Source: Platerodrilus igneus
Taxonomy: Eukaryota > Arthropoda > Insecta > Coleoptera > Lycidae
DNA length: 64,000 nt
Assembly (NCBI GenBank): GCA_036346225.1
Contig: JARFIW010000999.1
Coordinates: 3,455,001-3,519,000, forward strand
Direction: 5' to 3'
Under the pieces are notes generated by a model. That model was not told the origin of the DNA. It was given only the letters and a program-made list of their open reading frames with translations, and searched no databases. The translations under genes were made by a program, and so were the position numbers. Positions 45,246 to 56,900 of the stretch are shown piece by piece (position 1 is the first letter of the stretch; every line of letters begins with the position of its first letter).

Positions 45246-45499
45246 ATGAACCTAGCTCAGAGACAATCATCGTGAGGCACTCCAAAGGCAAAATAAGAAA
45301 AGTAGCCAGAAAACAAATAGAATTTTTAATACCGTTCATAAAAAACACAAGTACAACTCCTAGTGTGGATTTGCTGACAGTAAAGGATACTAAGAAATAT
45401 TCTGAATCTAATGGAATAGAAGAAAATGCGTTATCTATGTCACGTACCTTGTCTCGTGACAATGTACATCTTTATAAAAGGGGTGCGCGGTCACAACAC

Positions 45500-46776
45500 C
45501 TGCATATATACTTTAACACGGCTCGTCCTTTAGCGATGACCACAACCCCCAACACAAAAATCGCGCACGCTGATTGGCTGCAGGTTACCCGACCATCCTC
45601 AAGAATAAGTATAAAACAAGCAGCATTTCGACTAGACCGTCACTGGACTCAATTATCTAGCGCTTTTCATAGCCTAGTAAAGAATCAGTCGAGGCGCCAG
45701 CGCTTCTCCTAGCCTGAGGAGCCACCGGAAGACTCTGGCGCTTCTCCTAGCCCGGGGCATTATCGAAGAAGACTTCGGCTCTTCTCTGAGCCCGAGGTAG
45801 CACGACGACGCTGACGTTTTGGTGCTTCCCTAGCTCAAAGCCGTCCAACGCTGCCGCCACAATGCTGCATGGGCGGCGCAACGACAGAGAAGAACAAACG
45901 ACGACGCCAAAGATGCCGAGAGCAGTACCTGCGGCGACAGCAAGGAGGGAATGAACAACGACGACAGCGATTACGATACCGACAACTACTTCACCAGTTC
46001 CTAGAGCGATCGCCTTTCCCACCACGATCAGTGTCCCCGCTACCGCCATCACCCGTAGAGTGGCAAGCCGTCCCTTTGGACACCAACAGGATCCCGTACA
46101 GCGGCGTAGAACCAACACTCGTCCACCCGGACGACCCGCAAGAGGTTCGCCGTGAGGAAGACGTACCGAGACGCCGCGGACTGACGCAGAACGAACAACA
46201 CTTTGTAGACTTTGTATATACTTTACCCTTGTATATATTGTTGTAAACTACCATTAGGCAACCCATCAAACACACAAGCGCCGTAAGCACTGTATATTCT
46301 CCAGGGACCGAGATTTTCTAGCAATTACTGGAGGATGAATCATCCTTTTAATTCAGGGTATAAATAAGACCGATGATGAAGAACAAAGTTTAGTATATAT
46401 CTAAATGTCGAATATAAATTATATCGTGTAAAGTTAAATAGTTGAGCTTTTGGAAGTCCAAGAGTAAACATAATGTTATATTATGTGAACGTGTATAATG
46501 TACATGCAGCTTGTAGTATACATAAATAGACAAAGTGTATAATAAATAAATAGTTGTGTTAGTGTTGTTAATGGACCAATCCTTAAGAAGTTAGTTTAAG
46601 AAGATATTAGTGCTTGTAAATTCATTAGTGTGATAGTGCTTCATTGTTAATTGGACTGAAAACATCTATAAATAAGGCATATACTGTTAATTAGACTTGT
46701 GAACAGTGAGTAATAAAGACCATTATTATTACTTGTTTTAAATTAAAGAAACGCGGTAGTAGTAGCCCGCTACAAT
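45500..46776 (+). repeat. GC-rich LTR-like unit with promoter and poly(A) signal
   Basis: Stands out by GC content. Plus strand: CCAAT-type GATTGGCTG at 45570, TATA AGTATAAAAC at 45609-45618, then three to four degenerate units of about 40 bp (CTCTGGCGCTTCTCCTAGCCCGAGG type, 45685-45830), an arginine-rich reading frame, AATAAAGACC near 46712 and an end GCCCGCTACA against ATATATT. Promoter, AATAAA and a CA end suggest a solo LTR or short retroelement. The left edge is not clear. Confidence 0.45.
45869..46246 (+). CDS. Arginine/proline-rich 125-codon reading frame, function unknown
   Basis: Starts MGGATTEKNKRRRQRC and ends YTLPLYILL. The N-terminal 50 residues are basic (RRRQR, LRRQQGG, RRQRLRYRQ), followed by a Pro-rich middle (PFPPRSVSPLPPSPVEW) and an acidic patch (HPDDPQEVRREEDVPRR). 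No domain recognised. It follows a TATA box by about 260 bp and lies in the only GC-rich kilobase of this region. An overlapping antisense frame of similar length means chance is possible. I regard it as a candidate product of the LTR-like unit, not a host gene. Confidence 0.35.
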   Translation: MGGATTEKNKRRRQRCREQYLRRQQGGNEQRRQRLRYRQLLHQFLERSPFPPRSVSPLPPSPVEWQAVPLDTNRIPYSGVEPTLVHPDDPQEVRREEDVPRRRGLTQNEQHFVDFVYTLPLYILL

Positions 46777-47185
46777 ATATTATTCTTAGATTGTAATTGC
46801 TGTATATATGTTCTAATGCATTCGAAACTGACGAATAAAAATCAAACCTAATTGTTTTACTAAATATTGTTGCACAACATTTTTGGTCTCGGAAAACCCA
46901 GTCGAATAATAGCCAACCAAGATAGTGAAACCGGTAACGAGGAAATAACTCTGCCAAAAAAAAAATTAAGTAAAAATGTTTCAGAATCAAAGACAGATCC
47001 GAGGAAAAGGAAGAACAATTTTTAAAACCTTCGATCAATTAGCTTTTGAGAAAATGTGAGCAACCAGTTCAAAATAGAAAAATACTGAGAAAACAATTGC
47101 TGAAGAGAAAGACAGGAAAGAAGAAAGATGCCTTACATTCACTTGTTATGGCAATGTCCATTGCAACGAAGGAGCTTTCACTTGT
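46777..47185 (+). other. AT-rich stretch with a lysine-rich reading fragment
   Basis: A plus-strand fragment LPKKKLSKNVSESKTDPRKRKNN near 46950 followed by other basic frames to 47240. It could be the remnant of a second Harbinger protein, since these elements carry a DNA-binding partner gene opposite the transposase, but I cannot see a Myb or MADF signature. Confidence 0.25.
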
Positions 47186-49078
47186 TTCATCATCATTAGT
47201 CCTGAAACTGAATAGACGCGTACCTTCATTGCTTTCTATTCTGAAATAACCTACACATTTCCCTGAAATTTGTACAGTCTACATCTATCACTATCTGATC
47301 TAGGTCTACCTCTACCTCCTTTTTCCTATCTCTGCTTATAATACATCCCGTACTATTCCCTAAAAATGTCTTAGAACGTATTCTGCCCTTCTACTTCTCC
47401 TATTTTTTTCCAGAGATATCTTTATTCCCCTACTATTTTTATTACTTATTTGTTATTAACTTTGTCTGTCCATGCTACCATCTTCATACATCTGAAGCAC
47501 AGCATTCCAAAAGGCTGCTACCGTTTTTCTGTCTGATTTTCCTAGTGCCCGTATTTCATAGGCGTACTGTGCTGTGCTTAACACATATGCTTTCAACAAT
47601 TTTTTTCTTGTTTCTGTTTATTGTCTTTGATCAAAGGCGCTGTTCTTTCTTGTTAGCTGCAATTCGGTCCCTTTCTATTGTTTTACAATTATATGCCCTA
47701 TTTCTCTGACATTCAGTGGTTGTGGAGGGGGGCAAACAGCCTGTGGCTGCCGAGTTCCATCAGCACTTGAACATTTGCAGATTTACTAGTTTTCCAATAT
47801 ATCATTTTGCGCAATCAAGATTAGTTGCAAAGATTTTACAACCAACACCTGTAGTTGTTTATACTAATCATCAGCTTTATCTGCGCTTATTTTTTCGTCA
47901 TTAGGTTTTCCGTCTCGAAACTGGTTGGACACGTACCTCCACTTATTTATATTCTGAGCTAGCCTACACAGTTCCCCAAAATTCCCACACACACTATATA
48001 AAGCTCGGTTCCCCTTCTATTTTTTCTAATGATATACTCTATTTTACCAAGGTTTAGTGATATGTGAAGCGGGTTTAGCAGGCCGTGGCTAAAAAGATCC
48101 TTCAACACTTAGACATTTGCCGAATTAATAGATTTTCAGTAAATCCTTTCACACAATTAAAGTTATTCGAGAATATTGCACCACCAATACCTATAGTTGC
48201 TTATAATAATCATCATGTTTAAGTACAATTATTTTTTTCGTCATTAGTTTATCCATCTTCTGACTGGTTGGATGCGTACCTCTATTCATTTCTATTCTAA
48301 GCTAGCCTACACATATCCCTGAAATGCTCACAACCTACATCTTTCACTATCTGTGATAGTCTAACCTAGGTTTACCTCTACTTCTCTTTTTCCTATCTCT
48401 GCTTCTATTATATTCCGCATTATTCTCTCATGCGGTAGTATGTGGCCTATCATCTTATTGCTCCTATTTTTTACCGTTTTCCACATATTTCTTTCTTCCC
48501 CTACCATTCTAGTACCTCTTTATTCTTAACTTTGTCACCATATTTCATAGGCTTCTATCTTTTTCGTGTCCGCTTCTCTTACTGTCCAGGTTTCACAGCC
48601 CTACAGTGCAGTGATCCACAAATATGTTTTAAGTAACCTTTTCCTTGTTTCTATGTTTGTTGTCTTTGAACACAGTAGTTGCTTTTTCTTGTTAAATGTA
48701 GCACGACCTGGTGCTAATCGTTGTTTTATATCTTTTGCACTCTTACCATCTTATGTTATTTTACTTCCTAGGTAGCAAAAATCCTTAACCTCTTGTAAGT
48801 TCTCGTTATCTATTTGTATTCTTGTTTTAGATTTACTTTCCGCTTCTTTGCATATTAGTATTTTAGTTTTATTTTTGTTAATTTTCATACCGTATGTCTC
48901 TGTTAAAACTGTTTCCATTTCATTAAGAGCAGCTTATAACTCTTCTTTGCTACATGCTAATATCGCAATATCTTCTGCAATCTTTTGTCACTGTATCGTA
49001 AGTCCAAATATCTTCCTGCATTTGGCAGTATTCATTGCCTCTTCGATGTACAAATAAAAAATTAATGGGGACAGTGTA
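47186..49078 (-). pseudogene. RTE-like LINE, reverse transcriptase C-terminal part with triplicated tail
   Basis: Minus strand from 49078: LIFYLYIEEAMNTAKC, QKIAEDIAIL (the FADD catalytic motif changed to AED), ALNEMETVLTETYGMKINKNK, RIQIDNENLQEVKDFCYLGSKIT, then ETRKRLLKTYLWITALYGCETWTV and EAYEI. The 3' region occurs three times in a row: the block CGTCATTAG...GACTGGTTGGA.GCGTACCT starts at about 48238, 47896 and 47190, and each copy ends with a CACTT(A/G)(A/G)ACATTTGC block at 48105, 47763 or beyond. Many stops and frame changes; inactive. Confidence 0.8.
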
Positions 49079-50950
49079 ACATGTCTTTTTGCCTATATTT
49101 TAGCATGTTACATCTGTGCTTGGCACTATTAGCATATAAATGCTAATACCTACATTTAAATATAAAATTACTCTCTTTATTATATAATATATTTTCTATA
49201 AGAATTTATCTCGTACATTCCTGGATTATTAGTTTTAATCCACAAGTTATTAATTTGTTTATATAGTACAAATAAATATATCTATATGTAATTTTCCAAT
49301 TGGTCATTTCTAATTTTCCTATTGGTTGTATTATAATTATATCTAAATGAAATTTTCCTATTAGTCATTTCTGAAGTGTTTATTCTAGAAACACAACTGG
49401 TGTGGTTCTAATTCTGTAATATAATTATATGAAATTTTCCTATTGGCTATTTATTTGAAGTGTCAAATTTTCATTTCTCGAATACCTGATTGCTTATCTG
49501 GAATTGCATTTGCTGATTTAACTTGTACCTTGCCGCATGTGTTTACCTGGTATGTAAATTTTCTAGTTATAGATCATAAATTAACATTTAAATATATTTG
49601 TAGATGTGTTATCTAATGGATGAAGGAGTTATTTCTTCATTAATCCCATCAACTATTTATGATGATGGTAAGATATAAACCGATATAACTTTTCTTTGCA
49701 CCTCGTGGTAGGTTGTCACTTTTGTAACACAACTGAATTTTCTAGGGTCCTTTGTTACCTCTGGCTCCAGCGGATTTGTGTGTTCCTTTGTTACCTCTGG
49801 CTTCATTGGATTAATATGTCCCTGCAATATGTGTTCCTGTAATATTTTTTACATGGAAAAGTTGCATGTGCAATTTGCACAAACAGATGATGTAAAATAA
49901 ATAATCGTCACAAGTATTTCATATTTCGTTTCTTTCTACTTTACATAATGAATGCTAAGTTATTATCTTATTGAAAAATTTCTACATGTTTAATTTTATG
50001 GAACAGAAGTCTGTAAGGACAACATTCAAAGTTGACCACATGGTTTGTTTTGTACCTACGCTAGGAGTTCCTCAAACGCAGGATGTTTCTGTTTCCTGGA
50101 TATAGGAGGATTCCTGTAACTTAAGTAACTTTGTATTAGTTTAGTTACTGGTACAACAGGTAGTATGAACTTTAACTTTTATCTTACCGTTTCTCTGTTA
50201 AAATAAAGAGGCCTAACCTCTATTTAAATTTGTCTTTGTCACTACAAATATTTTGTATTGATTATTAATTACCCTTTACTTACCTTAATTGATTATTAAT
50301 TACCTTTTACTTACCTTAATTGATTTCAAATGGAATTCTCTAATATATAATCTTATCTTAAATGATTTCAAATATAATTATCTAATATATAACCTAAAAA
50401 TATGTAAACATTTGAAGCTTCATATGGTGAAAAGGTTTATTATTTGAACTTTCATTTCATGTGCATTTTGTAACATGACGTTATTACAATTAGGATCACT
50501 TTTTGATTTAATTTCGCATTAAGTATAATATTTTGAGTTTCTAAACAGAGAATATTTACTTTGATTTCTCTATAAAAGAATTTCTCGTGTACATTTTATT
50601 AAATATGTGAATTATATCATGTTAAAATATATAGCGATGTCTACTATGTTAAGGACACAAGCATATACCTTATACATGCCTTTGGAATTGTAATAACTTG
50701 AGTATTAATATACATATTTATTCAAATTTCTCTTATCGTGGTTTAACTTTTGTTTCTCTAAGTTATTTTACAGTGGTGTAAACAGGTGTCTTGATATTTA
50801 AATTTTAACATTTAGATATTCTCCAAACATTCCCCTTACCCTGATGATTTCAAGTCTCACGCAGCCTCCGAAGCCATAAAGGTCGATGCAAGCTGTGCCG
50901 AAGTATTTCTCATACTTCGTCGTGCGCTTACTCTTTTTATAACATCGAGA
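49079..50950. mobile_element. AT-rich 1.9-kb insert in the LINE reverse transcriptase
   Basis: It separates the RQGCAL part of the reverse transcriptase (50960) from the IFYLYIEEA part (49078), which are adjacent in intact LINEs. It contains four ATTTTCC(T/A)ATT(G/A)G blocks at 49288-49450, two 37-bp tandem units (TCCTTTGTTACCTCTGGCT, 49747-49815), two 31-bp units (TTACTTACCTTAATTGATT, 50265-50330) and AATAAAGAGG near 50202. No open frame or terminal repeat recognised. It may be a solo LTR or other non-coding element. Confidence 0.5.
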
Positions 50951-52244
50951 AAAGAGTAAGGTGCAATAGAGCACATCCCTGTCTCATTCTTTTCTTAATA
51001 TTTACTTTTGTACGTTCCTGCTCTAATTCTATTACTGCTGTTTGCTGTTTGTACAAGCTATGTATTAAGTCATTCCAATATTTTTGAGTATTTCGAACAT
51101 TTTACATTGTCGAATGCTTTTTCCAGATCTACAAACCCTATGAACACGCTTTTCCCTTGTTCTATTGTTTTTTCCATTATCACTTTTAGAACTGAAATAG
51201 CCTCCAGTATTCCCCTGTTTCGCCTAAACCCAAATTGGTCTTCTCCTAGTATTTCTTCAGCTCGTTTTTCCATTCCTCTTTGTCCAATTCTAGTTAATGT
51301 TTTTGACACGTGTGCTGTCAAACTTATTGTTCGAAAATTTTCACATCCACCCGCGCCTTTCTTTTTTGATGTTACGTTTGAAATCTTTTGGTATTTCGTC
51401 TGTCTCATACATATAGTTTACAAGTTGGAAGAGATGTTCTGTTACTGCTTGTCCAGCGGCTTTTAAAATTTTTGATTGCACCTTATCTGTACCAAGGGCC
51501 TTACCATTTTTCAGACCCTTTAGTGCTAATTCAAACTCATCTCGAAATATAGGATATCCTAAGTCATCATTTTCAATGTCTGATTTCTGTACCAATGCAG
51601 TTAATTCCTCTCCCACATAAAATTCCCCGTGATCTTGCCATTTACCCACTTTCTCAACATTTTCTATAATCACGTTTCCTTCCGTGCCCCAAATTTTTTT
51701 GCTATATGGTTCTATATCCCTAAAATATATTATAATTAGTTTGTATGCTTCGTCTGTCTTTCCTACTTCCATCTTAGTTTGTACCTCTTTGCACTTTTCA
51801 TCAATCCATTGTTGTTTAGCTTTCCTGTATTTGCGAATACAAATCTCTGTTTCCTGTTTTGTCTGATCTATTTTTGAATTTTCCTCTTCCTTCTATTAAA
51901 TTCAGGATATCCTTTGTTATCCATGGTTTGTTATTTTCTGTTTGTGTATACCCCAGAATATCTCTGGCCGCCATGTCTAAGCTGGATTTAATGTTATTTC
52001 ATTCTGTTTGTACTTTTTTAGAATACGAAATTTTTCCAATATTTTTCAAAAATTCATTTGACTTTTTTCAAATCTTTCGTGGATATCTTTATCTTTTATC
52101 TTCTCAAAGTTAAAGTACCTTTTTCCGTTTTTTTTCTTCAATTTTTTAAATTTAAGTGCGGCTTTCATAATTACGATGTTGTGGTCAGTGTCTATATCTG
52201 CTCAAGAATGTAATCTATTTGACTTCTTCATATATCTTCTAGCA
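50951..52244 (-). pseudogene. RTE-like LINE, N-terminal half of the reverse transcriptase
   Basis: Minus strand: DIDTDHNIVIMKAALKF after QIDYIL near 52200 (end of the endonuclease), then a linker, and the reverse transcriptase: NDDLGYPIFRDEFELALKGL, KNGKALGTDKVQSKILKAAG, LFQLVNYMYETDEIPKDFK, CENFRTISLTAHVSKTLTRI, EEILGEDQFGFRRNRGILEA, then FIGFVDLEKAFDNVK with the first catalytic Asp, and RMRQGCAL near 50970. Two open frames (51341-51772 and 51070-51408) join across a frameshift near 51350. Family usually annotated with craniofacial development protein 2-like endonucleases. Confidence 0.88.
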
Positions 52245-53158
52245 GGTACAAGGATGGCTCTATGGGCGAGACCGGTTCCGGATCTGCACTCTTTAGGGAG
52301 AGACCGATTCCGGATCTGCACTTTTTAGGGAGAGACTGGAGGTACGTTTAAGTGTTCCCTTAGGAGCAAACGCTACCGTTTTTCAAACGGAAATATACGC
52401 CATACTGCAAAGTGTGCGGGAAAGTATAAGAGGCGCCTTTATTAAAAGACCTATCTATATCGTGTCTGACAGCCAGGCGGCACTCAAGGCTCTAACAATT
52501 CAGAAAGTGACATCTAGACTGGTATGAGAATATATTGAGGCACTTAATAGACTGGCACAACAAAACTCTGTTACATTACAGTAAGTGCTAAGTCATCAAG
52601 AACTCAAGGGAAATGAGACTGGCAAAACAGACCAGGACTAACACATACCAAAGGCTGGTAAAGGGACCCAGCAAAAACAGAACCCAGGAACTGCTTTGTT
52701 TAAGCAGGGAACAGCTAAGAATCACTGTGGGCTTCTTGACAGGATACACTTCTGTCAAAGTTCACCTCCAAAGGTTACATAAATATAACGGAAACCTCGA
52801 ATGCAGAATCTGCTTAAAAGAAATCGGAGACTAGAATGCATGTACTATGCAGATGCAAGGCATTAGGTAGAACGAGATAGTGCCTATTCGGACGACCAAA
52901 GTTAGACCCGAAGGAAGTCGATACCTTTTCATCAAGGGACCTGTACTCTATGATTCGGGGTGCAGGTTTTGCAGATTAGATATAATACTTAACCAGGGTT
53001 AGTACAATAACTATTTTAGGCTGCAGCACGGCGGAGCTGTTTGGCAGACGTACTTGCCAGGGGGAGTGGTTTTAGTGGGTATGCCGTTTGGCGAGTCCCA
53101 CACTTTGGCTATAAAAACTTTCCACTCCACCGGGTTTGGATAACTATAAAAAAAATTC
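52245..53158 (+). mobile_element. Non-LTR retrotransposon fragment with RNase H domain, nested in the RTE-like LINE
   Basis: Plus strand: TVFQTEIYAILQSVRESIRG and RPIYIVSDSQAALKAL (RNase H Glu and Asp residues), EYIEALNRLAQ, LSHQELKGNE, a frameshift, then TRTNTYQRL...LRITVGFLTGYTSVKVHLQRL and a CRIC-type Cys motif near the end, the usual C-terminus of I/R1/jockey-type elements. The 3' end is A-rich (ATAAAAAAAATTC). The insertion is flanked by CTAGCA at 52239-52244 and 53159-53164, a 6-bp target-site duplication; removing the insert and one copy brings the host LINE's YTWK and QIDYI endonuclease motifs into one frame. A 39-bp internal duplication lies at the 5' end. Confidence 0.85.
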
Positions 53159-53890
53159 CTAGCATCTTCCACGTATATCGTCTTCTAGCAGGATGTTAAA
53201 ATAATGTGTTTGTGATGATTAAATTGTTGCTGCCGCAAAATTCTAGCAGTCTATTTACCCTGCCGTTTCTCGTGCTTAAACCAAATAAACCTACTACCGC
53301 TCCTTCGCTATTCTCACCTTCCACTGCATTAAAAACCTCCATAACTATTAAATTTTCATGTCCTTTTACGTATCTTGGTATGTCTTTGATATTGTTGTAG
53401 ATTGCTTCTACCTCTTCGTCACTGTAGCTAGAGGTGGGCATGTATACTTGTATTACTACTGTGTTTACCGGTTTAGATTCTAATCTAACCATGAGTACTC
53501 TTTCGTTCTTTAGTTAGTAATTTTCTACATAGTGTCATATCTTTTTTCGCATAACTATCCCCACTGAATTTCCTTCATCTGCTCCTGTATGAATTATCCC
53601 GAAGTTTCTACTCCAATAATTCTCCGCCTATGGCCACCGAACTGGGCTGATCCTTACTATGTCTAGTGCTAATCTATCTATTTCAGTTTACAGTTTACAA
53701 ACTTGCTTCATACTTCTAACATTTCATGCTCCGACTCGCAAAATGTTCCTGACTCGTATTCTGAACTTTCGGATCGCATCCTCCGGGGTAGTCTCCTCCC
53801 GGAGATCCGATTGGGAGACTATTTTAACTCAGGAATTTTCTATCTCAGAGAATGCCATCATTGTTATTACAATTTAAGTACGCTGTGTAC
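53159..53890 (-). pseudogene. RTE-like LINE, AP-type endonuclease domain
   Basis: Minus strand from about 53880: RLALDIVRISPVRW near 53650, GNSVGIVMRKKI, ERVLMVRLESKPVNTVVIQVY, MPTSSYSDEEVEAIYNNI, ENLIVMEVFNAVEGENSEG where the catalytic GDFNA is changed to EVFNA, VGLFGLSTRNGRVNRLLEFC, NNLIITNTLF, then RRRYTWK at the insertion site. The 98-codon open frame is 53196-53492. The enzyme would nick target DNA to prime reverse transcription. Stops lie upstream; the 5' end of the element is not defined. Confidence 0.85.
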
Positions 53891-54359
53891 TTGGGAGATA
53901 ATGTGGTGGTTTCCCGTTGCCTACCGCATCGCGGTAGTGTGTCTTAGACTGCCATACCGACCCCTATGGTCTCTGCTAATCTAAGTACCGAAAGAGCCGC
54001 TGCCCTCTTTCGGGGACCTGTCTTAGTCTGGTTCCTCACAAACGACCCTACTAATTTGGCTGAACCTGTAGTTTAGCTCTATATATCACTGGAACTCAGA
54101 AGGTATTCCACCGGTTCTAGTAATCTAGAACTTCGTCAAGGTGCAGGTCCATTCGGAACGGTTTTACTTGTTTATCAACGACAATTTCGTAATCAACATT
54201 TCCAAATTTATAATCAAGTAGAAACAATTATGAATTTGACAGATACAGGAATGTGGTCAATGATACACCCACAAATTCCTCTCATTATTTGACACAGGAT
54301 TTAGCTTGCAACGTACCGCACAGGTAAACTTGGTGCGGAACCCTTGTCTATACGATAGC
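53891..54359. other. Probable 5' flank or leader of the LINE
   Basis: Less AT-rich than its surroundings up to 54140. A hairpin CCGAAAGAG...CTCTTTCGG lies at 53987-54013. No gene seen. Confidence 0.35.
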
Positions 54360-55400
54360 GGCTCCACGTCTTTTTCATCTTTATTATCATTTCATATGTA
54401 GTAATAGTACTTACTTGTAAATACAAATTTTTATAATTTTAAAATATTTTGACGATTGTTAACGAAACGATAGACTTTCTAAAAATACAATATCTAGAAG
54501 TAAGGGAAGTATTGAGTAATAATTAATTTATAAACTCATAAAAATGAATTGATGACCTTACCTTATATACACATAATTTTTCTTCGGTTTGTTACGTTTA
54601 TTTCCAACGTAATTAATAATAAATATGCTTTCGAATAATTTATCGAGTTAAATCCAATTTGCTTAGAAACAAGGTTTATTATGCGATAAATTAAATCATT
54701 TACATCCTGGATACAATAAATGCGTTTTCTACAAATTTTCAGGTTGAGCTTATTTAGTTCGAAACAACAAATTTATGCCACAATTAAATAATTCGTATCA
54801 TCTCTTTGGGTAACCTTCAATTTGTTAAACTTTACGACCGCGTATAATGGGTTTTCTCTGTTGTTTAAAAGTAACGACTTGTTGAAATGAAGTCGTGAAC
54901 TATTCCGATATAACCCGGGTTTTCCAGTCAATCGCGCATCGATAAGCGCGGATGTTTGCTTTTCGAATTCGTGTTACTTTGAACTCATTTTAAAATTGGT
55001 CTCTGTAGCTTGTGTGTTGATGCACTTGAAAAAAACTACTCGCCCTGTTATTTCAAAAGCAATGCACGCTTATTGTTTGTTGTACTACAAGTAAGCGATG
55101 GTTTACGTGTATTGGTAGATTTTTCTGCGTTTACTCATTCTAATCCGATTTTTGTTTTAGCTTTTTTTAGCTGGAGGCCAAATGGGTTCTTTCGGTGTGT
55201 AGGTCAGACTGTTCGCTGCCATGGAGCAGCTTTTTCTTTCTTTGTGGTGACTCACTACTGAAATTACGATGACCGATACGTGGCTGTGTTGACTCAGCCT
55301 TCCACGGTAGGCAAGATAGGTACCCGGATATCTACAGGTATGTGACTTGTTTTCTTTTGTATGCACCAATGGAACATTCTTTATCAACGTTGGGTGCAGT
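54360..55400 (+). repeat. LTR copy related to the gag-only element, opposite orientation
   Basis: Reverse complement of much of 43560-44200: shared blocks are ACATACATGTG/ACATACCTGTA, GCCTCCAGCTAA, AAGTGCATCAACGCACAAGCT, AACACGAACTCGAAAAG and GGAAAACACGG. No PBS or gag follows to the right, so it looks like a solo or truncated LTR. The frames on both strands here (83 and 76 codons) are not conserved and are not genes. Confidence 0.55.
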
Positions 55401-56346
55401 CACTGGATGAGATACGTAACCGTATATGACTTTTGTTTGTTGCTACGATTCGTGATTCTCTCTCTAAAGGTGCTTGGGGTTATACTTCGGTAGTTATTAC
55501 TACAACATTGCTGGTATTTAATGCGTAAATTCAACACTTATAATATTGCGAAAATCAACTTTCACCATTTTTAAATTTTAACATATTGGTATTGATATTG
55601 AGAAAATCTACATTTAAAATTTGCTATCACTACTATTATTGCGAAAATTTTAAACATTAATTTTTTTGGTTCAATGAATTTTATTACCTGTTAGCCGCGA
55701 AATGGGCATTTCAAGGATCCACTATCACATTTGACATTATATCATCACTAAAATTTAATATTTTTATTTGTCTATGCGAATTAAGAAAATTTTTTTGTTT
55801 TTATTTATGTTTAGTTGTTTATAGATAAACGTGGGCGATGTGCTTTAATTTTTTGTGTGCTTAATTTTAATTTTTTTTTGTATTTAGGTAAATCCCCCCA
55901 CTCTCCACGTTTGATAGTTAGCCTGGTACTTACTTTTCTTCCGACTACGACATTGCACGTAACAGGTTCCAATTGGTTTCCGAGCGTTGCACACTTCTGC
56001 TGTTGTTTTCTTGTATCAGTTCAGGGATTTAAGTAAATTGGTCTCTGCTAAATCGAAGGGTTTTTCTAAATACATCTGCAGGAGTCTCTCGATACAATTT
56101 AAACTCACCATGGGTACTTCCCAAACGTAAGTACTTATTTTTCATTTTTTATTTAGGTTTTTGTTATTAAATGCAGAACTACTAAATTCTTTTCCTTGGA
56201 TTCGAATTCAAGATCGTGGAGAAGGCCACTGTAAGCTCATTCATGATATGAGAAGAAACAGATTGAGTGCCAATATGTGAAGCCGAACTCCATGTAAGTC
56301 CGTGGGGTTATACCAGGTTGGGCGTGGGTGGTCGTGGCTTGTGCGT
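55401..56346. other. No gene seen
   Basis: AT-rich, with degenerate units ATTGCGAAAAT...ATTTTTAAATTTTAAC between 55545 and 55655. The ATGGGTACTTCCCAAAC|GTAAGT context at 56109 resembles a first coding exon with donor, but is too short to support. Confidence 0.35.
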
Positions 56347-56900
56347 TGTTACGTGCCAAAAATTTTGGCACTAGACATTTCTAAATAAGTGCGGGAATTT
56401 CGCGCCATAAATTTAAAAGACTTGTTGCGCGTATTTCCGTCACTTCAGAAGTGCGTTGCGCAAGACTTCGCGCCGACGCGTGTGGCGGCAGGAGAAAGTG
56501 GGGAATTTCCGGAAGACGCTGAGGAACTTGCCTTTGAAACGTGAATAGGAGCGGTTGGTCTAGTATCGTATCGTATCTTTTTATTATGTAGATTCCCTTT
56601 GCCTTTTTTGATTATCGTTCTTCAACCCGTTCCTTATCGTTACCTCTACATAGAAAGAAAACCAACGCATTTGGGCGCAACCTGGCCTAACAGCAGCCCA
56701 CGACCCGAGAACCATCAGGAAGTAATTCCGAAGGAAGCTTCACCTATTCACGTAAGTACCCTCTAGGGGTGGTGTAAAATTGGTATACTTCGTAAATTAC
56801 GTGCCATAATTTGCATATTGTGTGACGTCATTGACAAATGGCGCGCTAATTTCCACATCATGTAATATCGTTACCAACTGTTGTTTGTGTCTCGCGTACC
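56347..56900 (+). mobile_element. Short LTR element, second copy
   Basis: Starts TGTTACGTGCCAAAAATTTTGGCA. A PBS-like TTTGGGCGCAACCTGG lies at 56670-56685 after a CCAACGCA end, giving an LTR of about 320 bp. A donor-like TTCAC|GTAAGT follows at 56750, and a second LTR start (TTACGTGCCATAATTTGCA, 56796) after about 120 bp. LTR, short interior and truncated second LTR suggest a TRIM-like non-autonomous element. Homologue: 41018-41500. Confidence 0.5.

Noticed and set aside
45227..45712. 161-codon plus frame as a possible gene
   Set aside because: It overlaps the HARBI1-like relic on the other strand, continues into the LTR-like unit without a conserved domain, and changes composition half-way.
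51008..51466. 152-codon plus frame
   Set aside because: The minus strand encodes the clear LINE reverse transcriptase over the same bases.
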